Positions 1 to 13,700 are shown, numbered from the stretch's first letter. The stretch is DNA of 64,000 bases from Citreimonas sp042096055 (GCF_042096055.1 NZ_JBELMH010000002.1:62001-126000), one strand, 5' to 3'. Notes: generated by a model from the sequence alone, not told the origin. Translations and numbers: made by a program.

Positions 1-1110
1 AGCTACGCGCAGCTGGCGGACGTGGCCGACGACCTGATCGCCCGGATGCAGGAGAACCCGGCCTTCGGATCGGTCCGCCTGGACTACGAGACGACGCAGC
101 CGCAACTGTTCGTCGAGATCGACCGCACGCGTGCATCCGACCTCGGGGTCGAGATCGCGGGCCTGGGTGAGGCGCTGCGCGCAGTGCTGGACGGACGCAC
201 CGTGGGGTCGGTGTTCATCGACGACGAAAGCTACGACATCCAGATGCTGTCGACCTCGGACCCGGTGAACGACCCGAGTGACCTGTCGAACGTCTTCGTG
301 CAGGCGCAGGACGGCACCATGGTGCCGATGTCCAGTTTCGTGTCGCTGACCGAGCGCGCGGTCGCACCCGAGCTGGGCCGCGAGGGGCAGAACCGCGCGG
401 TCGAGATCACCGCCTCGCTGACGCCCGAATTCGCGCTGGGCGACGCGCTGGCCGAGGTGCGCCGGCTGGGCGACGAGGTTCTGGCCGACGAGAACCGCAT
501 CGTGCCGCTGGCCGAGGCCGCGACGCTGGAGCAGACCGGCGCGGGCCTGATCGTGACCTTCGGGTTCGCAATCGCTGTGGTGTTGCTGGTGCTGGCGGCG
601 CAGTTCGAAAGCGTGATCTCGGCGCTGGTGGTGATGGCGACGGTGCCGCTGGGGCTGGCCTGCGCGATCATCGCGCTTGTCCTGACCGGGCTGAGCCTGA
701 ACGTCTACAGCCAGATCGGGCTGGTGATGCTCATAGGCATCATGGCCAAGAACGGCATCCTGATCGTCGAGTTCGCGAACCAGCTACGCGACCGGGGCGC
801 CAGCGTCTACGACGCGATCCTCGAGGCGTCGACCGTCCGGCTGCGCCCGGTGATGATGACCATGGTCTCGACCGTGCTGGGCGGCGTGCCGCTGATCCTG
901 TCGGCCGGCGCCGGCGCCGAGGCGCGCGAGGCGCTGGGGTGGGTGATCGTCGGCGGGCTGGGGCTGGCGACGCTGTCGACGCTCTACCTGACGCCGGTCG
1001 CCTACCTTCTGCTGGCGGGCTTGTCGAAGCCCCGCGCCGAGGAAGAGCGCCGCCTTGTGCGCGAGCTCGACAGCGCTCTGTCCGGACGCGACAAGCCCGC
1101 GCCTGCCTGA
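1..1110 (+). CDS. RND efflux transporter, inner-membrane pump, C-terminal part
   Basis: The reading frame is open from base 1, so the gene begins outside the window; 369 C-terminal residues remain. They cover the second periplasmic porter region and the last membrane helices of an AcrB/MexB-type (HAE-1) proton-driven drug or solute exporter. The family hallmark MLIGIMAKNGILIVEFANQL near residue 245 is the conserved eleventh-helix segment, followed by LRPVMMTMVSTVLGG. The pump would work as a trimer in the inner membrane with a periplasmic adaptor and an outer-membrane channel, presumably encoded upstream. The short charged tail after the last helix is normal for the family. The substrate cannot be told from this fragment. 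Confidence 0.93.
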   Translation, partial: SYAQLADVADDLIARMQENPAFGSVRLDYETTQPQLFVEIDRTRASDLGVEIAGLGEALRAVLDGRTVGSVFIDDESYDIQMLSTSDPVNDPSDLSNVFVQAQDGTMVPMSSFVSLTERAVAPELGREGQNRAVEITASLTPEFALGDALAEVRRLGDEVLADENRIVPLAEAATLEQTGAGLIVTFGFAIAVVLLVLAAQFESVISALVVMATVPLGLACAIIALVLTGLSLNVYSQIGLVMLIGIMAKNGILIVEFANQLRDRGASVYDAILEASTVRLRPVMMTMVSTVLGGVPLILSAGAGAEAREALGWVIVGGLGLATLSTLYLTPVAYLLLAGLSKPRAEEERRLVRELDSALSGRDKPAPA

Positions 1111-1169
1111 GGCTCTAGGCCCGGCGCGCGGATTTGGCTATAGCGCCCCGGACGGAACCGGGGGAACGC

Positions 1170-2045
1170 ATGCAGGTCGCAGTACTGGGCACGGGGCTGA
1201 TGGGGGCGCCGATGGCGCGGGCGCTGGTGCGCGCCGGGCACGAGGTGCGCGTCTGGAATCGGACCGAGGCCAAGGCCCGCGCGCTGGAAGCGACCGGTCT
1301 GACGGTATGTCTTCGCCCGGCTTCCGCGGTGGCCGGCGCTGAATTCGTGATCTCGATGCTGTCGGACGGCCGCGCGACCGCCGGCCTGCTGGCGGACGCG
1401 GCGCTGTGCGCTGCGCTCGAGCCCGGGCAGACCTGGATCGAGATGGCCTCGGCCCGACCAGAGGAGGCGCGGCAGCAGGCGCGCGACCTCGCGGCGCTGG
1501 GCGTGGCGCATCTGGATTCGCCCGTGTCGGGCGGCACTGCGGGGGCCGAGGCGGGCGCGCTGGCGATCATGGCGGGCGGCGACGCCGAGACCTTCGCCAT
1601 TGCGCGCCCGGTGCTTCTGGCGCTGGGGCGGCCGGTGCATGTGGGTCCCAGCGGCGCGGGCATGTTGGCGAAGCTGGCCAACCAGGCGATCGTCGGCATC
1701 ACCATCGGCGCCGTGGCCGAGGCGATGCTGCTGCTGGAACGCGGCGGGGCCGACCCGGCGGCGGTACGCGACGCGCTGAAGGGCGGCTTCGCCGACAGCA
1801 CCGTCCTGCAACTGCACGGCGCGCGCATGACCGACCGGGCCTTCGCGCCCGGCGCACTGTGCACGACGCAGCTGAAGGACATGCAGAACGCCCTTGCCGA
1901 GGCCGAGGCGCTAGGCCTGACCCTGCCGATGGCGCGGGCGATCCGCGACCGCTATCTCCGCCTGATCGACGCGCATGACGGGGCCGCAGAAATGGACCAC
2001 GCGGCGCTGTTCCTCGACCTGCTGGACGTTCAGAAGCCGCGCTGA
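1170..2045 (+). CDS. NAD(P)-dependent 3-hydroxyisobutyrate dehydrogenase-family oxidoreductase
   Basis: A 291-residue beta-hydroxyacid dehydrogenase. It opens with the Rossmann dinucleotide motif LGTGLMGAPMARAL. DSPVSGGTAGAEAGAL in the middle is the family substrate loop, and GAGMLAKLANQAIVG carries the conserved catalytic lysine. The ATG at 1170 is preferred over an in-frame ATG at 1134 because it follows GGGGGAA and places the Rossmann motif right at the N-terminus. Members oxidise 3-hydroxyisobutyrate, tartronate semialdehyde or similar short hydroxyacids; sequence alone does not decide which. It is followed by a terminator shared with the converging isocitrate dehydrogenase gene. Confidence 0.88.
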   Translation: MQVAVLGTGLMGAPMARALVRAGHEVRVWNRTEAKARALEATGLTVCLRPASAVAGAEFVISMLSDGRATAGLLADAALCAALEPGQTWIEMASARPEEARQQARDLAALGVAHLDSPVSGGTAGAEAGALAIMAGGDAETFAIARPVLLALGRPVHVGPSGAGMLAKLANQAIVGITIGAVAEAMLLLERGGADPAAVRDALKGGFADSTVLQLHGARMTDRAFAPGALCTTQLKDMQNALAEAEALGLTLPMARAIRDRYLRLIDAHDGAAEMDHAALFLDLLDVQKPR

Positions 2046-2051
2046 TCCACC

Positions 2052-2097
2052 GGAAAACGAAAAGGGCCGGCAGATGCCGGCCCTTCCGTTTCTTTTT
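2052..2097. terminator. Bidirectional Rho-independent terminator
   Basis: AAGGGCCGGC (2062-2071) pairs perfectly with GCCGGCCCTT (2076-2085) around a four-base loop. It is flanked by an A-rich left arm and a TTTCTTTTTT run on the right. It lies between the converging oxidoreductase and isocitrate dehydrogenase genes and can serve both. Confidence 0.85.
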
Positions 2098-2107
2098 TAA
2101 GATGCGA

Positions 2108-4321
<2,214 letters not shown>

Positions 4322-4520
4322 GAAGCAACCCTTTCTTCGATTGCCCCCGCCATAGGCCAAAGCGGCGGCGTCGTAAACCGCATACATCGGTATACAGTGG
4401 TGCGGAATGTCACATTTTCGGCTTTTCGCAGCGGTTCCGGTCATTGCCGCTGGTCAGGGCGGGGCGGCACGGATCAAGGTGCGAACGCATGCACGCGACA
4501 CCCGTTCCTTCGAGGCTCCG

Positions 4521-7500
4521 ATGACGACCCTGATCCGCCCCGCCTGTGAAAAGCGGTTCCTGCTGGCCCTGCTGATCGTCGGCACGCTGGCCTACCTGTT
4601 CTGGACCGGCTCGCGCTACCCGGCGCTGAACGAGAAGGCGATGATGTCCGGCGCGATCCAGCTCGAGGATCCGCTGAGTTTCGAGGCGAAGTACCAGCTG
4701 ACCGAGGCGATGGGCACGCTCGAGCGGATCTTCTGGACGACGCTGAACTGGATCAACACCAACCGCAAGGGCATGACCTTCGGCATCCTGTTCGCGGCTG
4801 CCTTCATGACGGCGGTGTCGTTCCTGCAGCGCCGGGCGCTGGCGGGCGGCTTCTCGAACGCGGCGCTGGGCATGGCGCTGGGCGCGCCGCTGGGCGTTTG
4901 CGCCAACTGCGCGGCGCCGATCGGCAAGGGGATGTACGCGTCGGGCATGCGCGCCGAGACGACGCTGGCCGCGATGGTCGCGTCGCCGACGCTGAACATC
5001 GTGGTGCTGACGATGCTGTTCAGCCTGGTGCCGGTGTGGATGGCGGTGACGAAGCTGGCGCTGAGCCTCGTGGTGATCCTGGTCGCCGTGCCGCTGATCG
5101 CCCGCACCCTGCCGCGCCGGCAGATCGAGGCGTCCGAGATCGTCCAGACGCCGTGGAGCGGGACCGACCTCTACCCGGAAGCCTCCGAAAGCCTGCTGTC
5201 GGCGGTCTGGGCGGTGGCGAAGGCCTACGCCGCCAATCTTTGGTACATCGTGAAGCTGACCGTGCCGATGATGCTTCTGGCAGGCTTCCTCGGCGCCGTG
5301 GTGGGCACGCTGTTTCCGACCGAGGCGATCACCGGACTGGCCTTCGGGCTGGGCGCGCTGGCGCTGGTCTGCGCGCTGGGGCTGTTCCTGCCGGTGCCCA
5401 TGTCCTTCGACGTGGTGCTGGCCGGCGCGCTGATCGCCGCCGGGCTCAGCCACGGCTATGTCATGGCGCTGCTGATCACGCTGGGCAGCTTCTCGGTCTA
5501 TTCGTTCTTCATCATCGCGCAGGCGCTGGGGATGCGCGCGGCCTTGCTGATGGCGGCGGTGATCGGCACGCTGGGCTTCGCGGCCGGTGCCGGGGCGCAC
5601 CTGTACCACCAGCGCCAGACCGACCGCGCGCTTGAGCTGCTGCTTGGCCAGGCCGAGGCGCCGGTGCTTTGGGGCGCCGCGCAGGCGGCCACGGCCGAGG
5701 GACTTTCTGTCACCGGCGACGCGGGCGCGGTGACCGTGACCGCCACTCCGCTCGCCCCGCCCTCGCCGCGCGAGAAGGCGCTGTTCGAGCGTGTCGAGGC
5801 GGCGTCGCTGGGCATCGACAAGCCGGTCGAGTTCACCATGCGCGACATGTGGCCCCCGTTCTGGGAGGGGCGAAGCCTGTCCACCGGCGACATTGACGGG
5901 GACGGCGACGACGACCTGGTGATCGCGTCGACCGAGATCGGGCTATACCTCTACGAGAACGACGGGACGGGGCGCTTCACGCGCATGGCGGTCGACCCGG
6001 GCCCGTTGGCCGAGATGGCCGTCTTCAACGCGGCGCTGGCGGATCTGGACAACGACGGCGCGCCGGACCTGTTCGTCGCAACCTATCTCGACGGCAATCA
6101 CTGGTGGCGCAACGTGGGCGGTACCTTCGGGGCCGAGCCGCCGGTGCCGGTTGCGAACGTTGCCGACACGCCGCTGTCGATGGCGCTGAGCTTCGCGGAT
6201 ATCGACGGCAACGGCCGGCTGGACGTGGCACTGGGCAACTGGGCGGCCGGCTGGTACCGCCGCATCCCGGGCGAGGAAAGCCGCAACCGGGTGATCCTGA
6301 ACGATGGCGCGCCGCTGGGCGAGACCTATTCCGACCTGCCCGGCATCCCCGGCGAGACGCTGTCGATCCTGTTCTCGGACCTCGACGGCGACGGGGCGCA
6401 GGATCTGATCGTCGGCAACGACTTCGACATCCCCGACTACGTCTACCTGGGTGACGGGCAGGGCGGGCTGCGCATGGTCGCGCGCGACGACGGCCTGATC
6501 CCGCACGTCACGACGACCACGATGGCGGTCAAGACCGCCGACCTGTTCAACGACGGCACGCCCGACCTCTACCTTGCGCAGATCGCAGGGCGATCCTCGG
6601 GCGTCTCCGAGCGTCTGCGCATGCAGCCGATCGAGCGCTACTGCGACGCGATCGAGAATGCCGAGGCCAAGGCGGTCTGCCAGACCAACATGGACATCAA
6701 GCGGTGGTACCGTTCGGGCAACAGCTTCGATCCCGGCTATGCCGAACGCTGCCTTGCAATGACGGGCCGCTACCAGGCCGAGTGTCGCGCGATGCTGGTC
6801 AAGGACCTGGCGATCCAGCGCCGCGACCCGGCGCTGTGCGATCTGATCCCCGCCGGTCAGGCGATCCCGCAGGCCTATTGCCGCTGGCACTTCGCGCCCG
6901 CCGGGCAACCCGCGCAGGCCGAGCTGGACGCGGCGCTGCCGCAGGTCCTGCGCTCGAACGTGCTGCTGGAACGCGATGGCGACGCCTTCGTCGACCGCGC
7001 CGCCGCGCGCAGGCTGGACGTGGGCGGCTGGAGCTGGGACACCAAGATCGCGGATTTCGACCTGGACGGCTGGCAGGACGTCTACATCGTCAACGGCACT
7101 TGGGTCCCGAACGAGGTGACACCCTCGAACCTCTACTTCCGGAACGATCAGGACGCGTTCACCGAGGCGTCGGAAGAGGCCGGCCTGACCGACTTCCTGA
7201 TGACCGCCTCGGCGACCGCCTTCGACATGGACGGCGACGGCGACCTCGACATGGTGACGCACCCGGTCAACGGGCCGCTCGCGGCCTTCGTCAACGGCGC
7301 GCAGGGCGGGCGCCTGTCGGTGATCCTGGACGACCGGACCGGCAACCGCGCGGGCATCGGCGCCGTGGTCACCCTCGTCGGGCTGGACGGCATCGAGCAG
7401 CGGCGCGAGATCCAGCTGGGCGGCGGCTTCATGTCCTTCGACGCACCGGGCGCACATTTCGGCCTGGGCGAGGCCGGCGCGGCCGCCGCCCTGCGCATCC

Positions 7501-7580
7501 GCTGGCCGGACGGCGCCGAAACCGTGGTCGAGGGGCCGGTCGAGGCCGGGCAGCGCTACACGTTGCGGCGCGCGCCCTAG
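4521..7580 (+). CDS. Permease (ArsP/UPF0718-like) fused to an FG-GAP beta-propeller and ASPIC/UnbV domain
   Basis: 1019 residues in three parts. Residues 1 to about 375 are an integral membrane permease with about nine hydrophobic segments and the two-cysteine signature GVCANCAAPIGKGMY, followed by MVASPTLNIVV, as in the UPF0718/ArsP_2 group. From about residue 450 there are repeated calcium-binding FG-GAP/VCBS blades such as DIDGDGDDDLVIAS, DLDNDGAPDLFVATY and DLDGDGAQDLIVGND. A cysteine-rich insert sits near residues 700-800. The last roughly 80 residues form an ASPIC/UnbV (CRTAC-like) domain. The propeller is probably extracytoplasmic and anchored by the permease. Substrate is unknown; ArsP relatives move organoarsenicals, but that is not shown here. 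ATG 4521 is chosen because it directly precedes the first helix. Confidence 0.85.
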   Translation: MTTLIRPACEKRFLLALLIVGTLAYLFWTGSRYPALNEKAMMSGAIQLEDPLSFEAKYQLTEAMGTLERIFWTTLNWINTNRKGMTFGILFAAAFMTAVSFLQRRALAGGFSNAALGMALGAPLGVCANCAAPIGKGMYASGMRAETTLAAMVASPTLNIVVLTMLFSLVPVWMAVTKLALSLVVILVAVPLIARTLPRRQIEASEIVQTPWSGTDLYPEASESLLSAVWAVAKAYAANLWYIVKLTVPMMLLAGFLGAVVGTLFPTEAITGLAFGLGALALVCALGLFLPVPMSFDVVLAGALIAAGLSHGYVMALLITLGSFSVYSFFIIAQALGMRAALLMAAVIGTLGFAAGAGAHLYHQRQTDRALELLLGQAEAPVLWGAAQAATAEGLSVTGDAGAVTVTATPLAPPSPREKALFERVEAASLGIDKPVEFTMRDMWPPFWEGRSLSTGDIDGDGDDDLVIASTEIGLYLYENDGTGRFTRMAVDPGPLAEMAVFNAALADLDNDGAPDLFVATYLDGNHWWRNVGGTFGAEPPVPVANVADTPLSMALSFADIDGNGRLDVALGNWAAGWYRRIPGEESRNRVILNDGAPLGETYSDLPGIPGETLSILFSDLDGDGAQDLIVGNDFDIPDYVYLGDGQGGLRMVARDDGLIPHVTTTTMAVKTADLFNDGTPDLYLAQIAGRSSGVSERLRMQPIERYCDAIENAEAKAVCQTNMDIKRWYRSGNSFDPGYAERCLAMTGRYQAECRAMLVKDLAIQRRDPALCDLIPAGQAIPQAYCRWHFAPAGQPAQAELDAALPQVLRSNVLLERDGDAFVDRAAARRLDVGGWSWDTKIADFDLDGWQDVYIVNGTWVPNEVTPSNLYFRNDQDAFTEASEEAGLTDFLMTASATAFDMDGDGDLDMVTHPVNGPLAAFVNGAQGGRLSVILDDRTGNRAGIGAVVTLVGLDGIEQRREIQLGGGFMSFDAPGAHFGLGEAGAAAALRIRWPDGAETVVEGPVEAGQRYTLRRAP

Positions 7581-7605
7581 GTATCGCGCGTGGCCTGAAG
7601 GTCAC

Positions 7606-7620
7606 GTTTCGCCACGAAAC
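7606..7620. promoter_or_regulatory. Short perfect inverted repeat in the 157-base gap before the giant surface protein
   Basis: GTTTCG-CCA-CGAAAC lies between the permease fusion and the autotransporter gene. It could be an operator or a weak terminator. No convincing T-run follows on either side, so its role is open. Confidence 0.25.
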
Positions 7621-7737
7621 TCGCCACGTTGAAAAGTGCAGGGAACGAAATGTTGATCGGCTGCATGCGCGCGCCCTAGGCTGGCCGCGCGGAAGTTGGG
7701 GACAGTCTTCCCCGCGCGTACCGACGGGGGCTTTTTC

Positions 7738-10700
7738 ATGTTGCGTTCCTCTTTTGGCCGGCGCGTGCTGGCCGGCCTCTTCGTCGTTCTTCTGCCCGGT
7801 GCGGCGCTGGCCCAACCCGCCTTCGATACCTCGTTCGAGCCCGCGACGATCAGTTTCGGCACGAACACGCGGCTGGTCTACACGATCGACAACACGGCCA
7901 CGGGGTCGGTCGTGACCGACGCCGCGTTCGTCAACAATCTGCCCGCCTCGATCACCGTTGCCGACGGCGCGGTCGTGAACACCTGCAACGGCACGCTGAA
8001 CGCCCCGGTCGGGAACGGCACTGTTTCCTATTCGGGCGGCCAGCTCGGCACGGGTGCCAGCTGCACGATCTCCTTCCTGGTCACGGCGGGCACCCCCGGA
8101 CCCTCGTTCAGCAATACCACCGGCTCGCTGACCTCGAGCCTGGGCGACAGCGGCACGGCCTCGGCCACGCTGACGGTGGTCGACCCCGGCGTCACCGCCG
8201 AACTCGGCCTGGACCGGACCGCCCTGTCGATCGGCCAGACGACCACGCTGACGCTGACGGCGCAGAACCCGACGGGGACGTTCGCGACCGGCTATGCCCC
8301 GGTGATCGACCTTCCTTCGCAGCTCGAGGTCGCGCCCAGCCCCAACGCCACCACGACCTGCACCAATGCCACGGTGACCGCCACCGCGGGCGGAAGCCAG
8401 ATCACCAGCGTGGGCGGGTTCCTGATGGCCAACACCTCGTGCGTGATTACCGTGGCCGTGCGCGCGGCCGAGCCGGGCGATTTCGACATCGCCGCGCCGT
8501 ACTCGGTATCGGGCGGGACAGGCGGCATCGCCACGCTCAGCGGCTCGGTCGAGACTCCACCGCTGGGCGCCGTCAGCCTGCTTGCCGAGACATCGGCGAA
8601 CATCGTGAACGCGGGCGACACGGTCGACGTCACATACACGCTGGTCAACAACGACTCGGGCAGCGCCGCGACCGACATGGGTTTCACCCAGGATCTGGAC
8701 GCCGCGCTGACGGGTCTGGTGGCCACAGGCCTGCCGCTTGCCGATCCCTGTGGCGCCGGGTCGAGCCTGACCGGCACGAGCGTGCTTAGCCTGACCGGCG
8801 CCACGCTGGCGCCGCGCGACCGCTGCAGCTTTACCGTCACGCTCGCGGTGCCGTCCGGAGCGGCGAGCGGCGATTACGACCTGACCACCAGCCCGCTGAC
8901 CGGTACTCTTGGCGGCACGCCCTTCTCTCGCGACGGGGTACTGGACACCCTGACTGTCCGCGGCGACGGCTTGCTGCCGCCAACGGTGACCAAGACCTTC
9001 CAGTCCGACGCCGTCGCCGGTTTCACCGTCGATGTCGAGTTCACGGTGAGCAACCCGAACTCGTCCGCGCCCCTGTCGGCGATCACCGTCTCGGACCTCT
9101 ACGATCCGGTGATGCTGACGGCGACGACGGTCCCGCCCTTCAACTTCTGCGGCCCAAGCTCGTCCCCGCAGGTTCAGACGACGCCCTCGGCGCGGCTTAC
9201 GTTCCTCAACATGACGCTCGCGGCCGGAACGTCGTGTACCTTCATGGTGACCTACCGCGTGCCCGACGTCACTGGGCCGGGCGATTACACGATGGCCACG
9301 TCGGAGATCAGCGTCACGGCGGACGGTGGCGTCAGGGTCATCGGCCCGGGCACCGCGGACGTGCTGACCGTCGTCGGCACATCCGACCTGCGGCTGAGCC
9401 ATACCGTCTCGCCGCACGTCGTGTCGGCCAGCGGCCAGATCACCGCGACGTTCGTCGTGGAAAATACGCCCGAGGCCGCGGAAGCGGGCTCGGCGAGGTT
9501 CGACTACGATCTTGGGTTCATCGGCGCGTCGCCGGCCGACGTCGTATCGACCGACACCAGCTGCACGTCCGGCGGATCGGCTTCGATCGCCTCGGCCGGC
9601 GGTTCGATCTACGAGATCACGACCGACCCGATCGCGCCCGGCGAACGCTGCGAGGCCGAGTTCGTCATCGACATCCCCGACGGGACCGGGGCGGGATCCT
9701 ACGTCAGCAGTTCCGGCGCGGTCACGTTGAGCGACAGCAGCGGGTCGCGCACGGCGTCGGCCGCCTCGGCCACGGTCGAGGTCTCGGCGATCGAGCTTCT
9801 GCAAGCCTCGGCCACGGTCACGCCCGATCCCGCGGCCGCCGGCGCGACGGTCACCGTGACTTACGCGCTGACCAACCCGGACCCCGTGGCGCCGTATACG
9901 AACGTGCGACTGAACGCGTCGCTGGGCAGCCTGCCGCTGGTCGGTGCGCCCGTCTCGGAAAACGCGACCGGCTGCACGTTCAGCTCCGCCTCGCCGACGA
10001 ACGTCGCGTATATCATATCGAGCCTCGATCCCCTGCAGACCTGCACGATCGAGCGGACGATGACGGTGACCGCTGCCGCTGCCGAGGGCGATTATCCCTT
10101 GGTCACGACCGTGCAGACGGACCAGCGGATTTTCGATCCGCTGCGGGCATCGCTGCAGGTCCTCAACAGCATCGTCGACATCGACAGCCAGTTCGCGGCC
10201 GACACCGTCGCGGCCGGCGGAACGGTCGAGCTGACGTTCCAACTGGCGAACACCAGCGCCCTCTATAGCGCCACGCAGGCGGGCTTCACTGCCGACCTGG
10301 ACGCCGTGCTACCGGGCGCGACCGCGACGCCGGTGGGTGCGCCGCTTCGGACCGCAGGGACCGGCAGCTGTGCCGGCGCCTTCACGGGCGGAGGGACCGT
10401 CACGGCCGAGGTCACGGCGCTTGCCCGGGCACGGCCTGCGCCTTCACCGTTGACGTCGCCGTTCCCGGCGCGGCCGGCACCCGCACGGTCGACCTGACCA
10501 CGTCCGACGTCGCCTACACGCTCGAGACCGTCGCCCAGACCGTGCCCGGGGCCTCGGCCGAGATCGACGTGGTCGGCGTCGACGCCCCGTCGGTCACGCG
10601 CAGCTTCCGGTCGGCGGCCGATGGCGGCTCCAGCGTCTTCGTCGGCGCGTCGGTCGACCTGGTCTACACGATCACCAACAACTTCGCGGGCGCGGCGCTG

Positions 10701-13700
10701 TCCGACGTGACCTTCTCGGACGACATCTCGGCCATCGCCGGCGGTATCACCGCCAGTGTCGGCAGCGGGACGCCCTGCGGCTCGGGTTCGCGGCTGCAGG
10801 CCGTCGGAGGCTCGATCCTGTTGCTCGACGGCGCGATCGCGCAGGGCGGCAGCTGCACCTTCGCGGTGCGGCTGGACCTGCCCGACAGCCTTCCGGCGGG
10901 GGGCTATCCGGCCGCGGCGCTGTCGCTGTCGGCCTCGTCGCTGGGCGCGCCGCTGACCGCGATCGGCGCCGCGCCGACGCTGACGGTCGAGCCGACGCCG
11001 ACCGTCTCGGCCACGTTCTCGCCCGCGACGGTGTCTCAGGACGACGTCAGCACGTGGACGCTGTCGATCGACAACAGCAATGCCGTGATCGCCAGCCCGG
11101 TCGCGGTGTCCGGGGCCTTCCCGACCGGGCTGACCGTCGCTGCCGTGCCGAACGCCACCAGCACCTGCAGTCTGTCCGGGCCGTGGTCCGTTGCGGCCGG
11201 TGCCCCGGCGCCCGGCGTGCCGGCGACAACCGTTTCGGCGGGCGGAACCTGCACCATTGCGCTGGACCTGCTCGCGACGGATCCCGGAACCCTGACCTAC
11301 GCGCCAACAGTGACCGTCGGCGCGGGCGCGTCCGCCGCGGCCGGCGCAAGCCTGGTGGTCCTCGACAACGTGCCACCGGATGGCTACGCGGCCTCCTTCG
11401 TGCCCGCCATCGTCAACGCCGCCAATGCGAACGCCGTCGACGTGTCGGTCACCGGCGCGGAACTGGGCGCGACCGTGTCGTGGGAGATCACCTCGGACGC
11501 GGGCGGCACGCCGGTCATCGGCAGCACCACCGCCGCCACCGCCGACCTGACGCTGAGCGGCCTCGACCTGTCCGGCCTCGGCGACGGTACGCTGACCCTG
11601 TCGCTGCGGCTGACCGATGCCGGCAACAACGCCGGCGCGATCGTGACCGACACGATCGCCAAGGATGTGACGGGCGCCGCGGTCGTGCTGAGCGGTCCGG
11701 ACACCGCCCAAAGCGATCCGTTCCAGATCACCGCCACCTTCGCCGACCCGGTGAGCGGCCTCGAGCCGTCGGACTTCACGATCACCAACGGCACGCTCTC
11801 GGGCTTGACGCCGTCGGGCATCGTCGCGCCGGCGGCCGAGGCGGTCTATACCGCCACCGTGACGCCCGACCACGACGGAACGGTCGTCATCGCACTGCCG
11901 CAGGGCGCCGCCACGGACGCGACGGGCAACCCCTCGGTCGCGGCGACCCCGCTCGAGGTGACGGCCGACCTGACCGGCACGCCGAACCCGACGCCGCCGG
12001 CCGACAACGACGGCGACGGCGTTCCGGATTTCCTGGAAAGCAGCACGGCCGACCGCGACGGCGACGGCATCCCGGACGCGCAGGACTACGACCCGCAGGG
12101 GTATTTCTACTGCGAGGACGACGGCCGGATCCTGCCCGGCGGCGGCATCACCGTCACGGGTCCATCGGGCAGCAACTCCAGCGTCGGCACCTCGAACGAC
12201 ATCCGCATCGTGGCCGACGGCACGACCGGCGAATACCAGTGGTTCGCGCAGATCCCGGGCACCTTCACCGTGGTCTACGACTACCCGACCGCGCTGGGCG
12301 TCCCCAGCACGACGCGCACGGTCTCGGGCGGTGCGCTCGACGTGACCTCGTTGTTGCCGGACAACCCGGCGGTCCTGGGCTCGACCGAGTTCGGATCGAC
12401 CGGCGCGCTGGCCGACGGATCGCTGGCGGGCAACCCGGTGTACTACGACACCTTCGTGATCGAAGCCGGCGACCCGCACGTCCTGGCCAACAACATCCCG
12501 CTCTCGCTGTGCGGCGAGAACCCCGTCACCGTGGCCATCGTCGACATCTTCGAGTTCGAGGCGCAGACGGTGCTCACCGTCTCGATGCAGCGTGAATCGA
12601 CCGTCGACACGGTCATCACCTACTCGCTGAGCGGCACCGCAACGCCCGGGATCGACTACACCGCACCGTCGGGCACGGTGACCATCCCCGCGGGCGAAGT
12701 GTCCGCAGACGTGGTCATCGACGTGACCGAGGACACCGACATCGAGGGCGACGAGACGCTGATCGTGACGCTCGACGCCGTCGCGTCGGGCGACGCGACG
12801 ACCGTTCTGGGCGCGCCGGCCGACATCACCGACACCGCCACGATCACCGACGACGATCTGGCCGAGGTCGGCGTGACCTATGTCGACATGATCGCATCCG
12901 AAAGCGGCGACACCGCGCGGATGGACTTCTTCCTGCTGGCGCCGCCCACCGCGCCCGTGACGCTGGACTTCGCGGGCGACGGGCAGTGCACCGTGTCGCC
13001 GGCAACGATGACCTTCACCGCCGGCGACTACACCAGCCCACAGAGCCTGCGGATCGAGGCGATCGACGACGACCGCGCCGAGGGCGACCACACCTGCACG
13101 CCTGTGGTCGGCGTCAGTTCTGCGGACGCGCGCTTCGACGGGATCGACGTAACGCTGGCCGCCGTGACGATCACCGACGACCTTGTGGACCAGGTGCGCG
13201 AACAGCTGACGGAGATCCTCGAGCGGGACGTGAAGGAAGCCGTGCAGACGCAATCGCGCCGCTTCAGCGGCATCGCCCGCGGCGCGCGCGACCGNNNNNN
13301 NNNNNNNNNNNNNNNNNNNNNNNNNNNNNNNNNNNNNNNNNNNNNNNNNNNNNNNNNNNNNNNNNNNNNNNNNNNNNNNNNNNNNNNNNNNNNNCCGTGC
13401 AGACGCAATCGCGCCGCTTCAGCGGCATCGCCCGCGGCGCGCGCGACCGGCTGCGCGCGGGGCCGGGCGGGCTGCCCTGCGGCACGGTGTCGGGCTTCGA
13501 CGTCAGCGGCAACGCGGATTTCGAGGGCGGCATCGGCCAGGGCGCCGGCAGCTTCGGCTCAGACGTGTTCGACTGCGTGAATGGCCGGCGCGCGATCCTC
13601 GACGGCGCGTTCACCGTCTCGCGCGACGATACGCTGGGAACGCAGGCGCAACTGCACTTCTCGATGCAGCGGGAACGCTTCGTGTCCGACGATGCACTGC

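Noticed and set aside
7568..7680. 14-base direct repeat GCGCGCGCCCTAGG at 7568 and 7667
   Set aside because: Short, GC-rich, and one copy is inside the end of a coding region; no sign of an attachment site or mobile element.
7429..13253. Very long reverse-strand open frames across the giant surface protein
   Set aside because: Arginine/glycine/valine-rich low-complexity translations typical of antisense to GC-rich repeats; the forward strand has clear domains.
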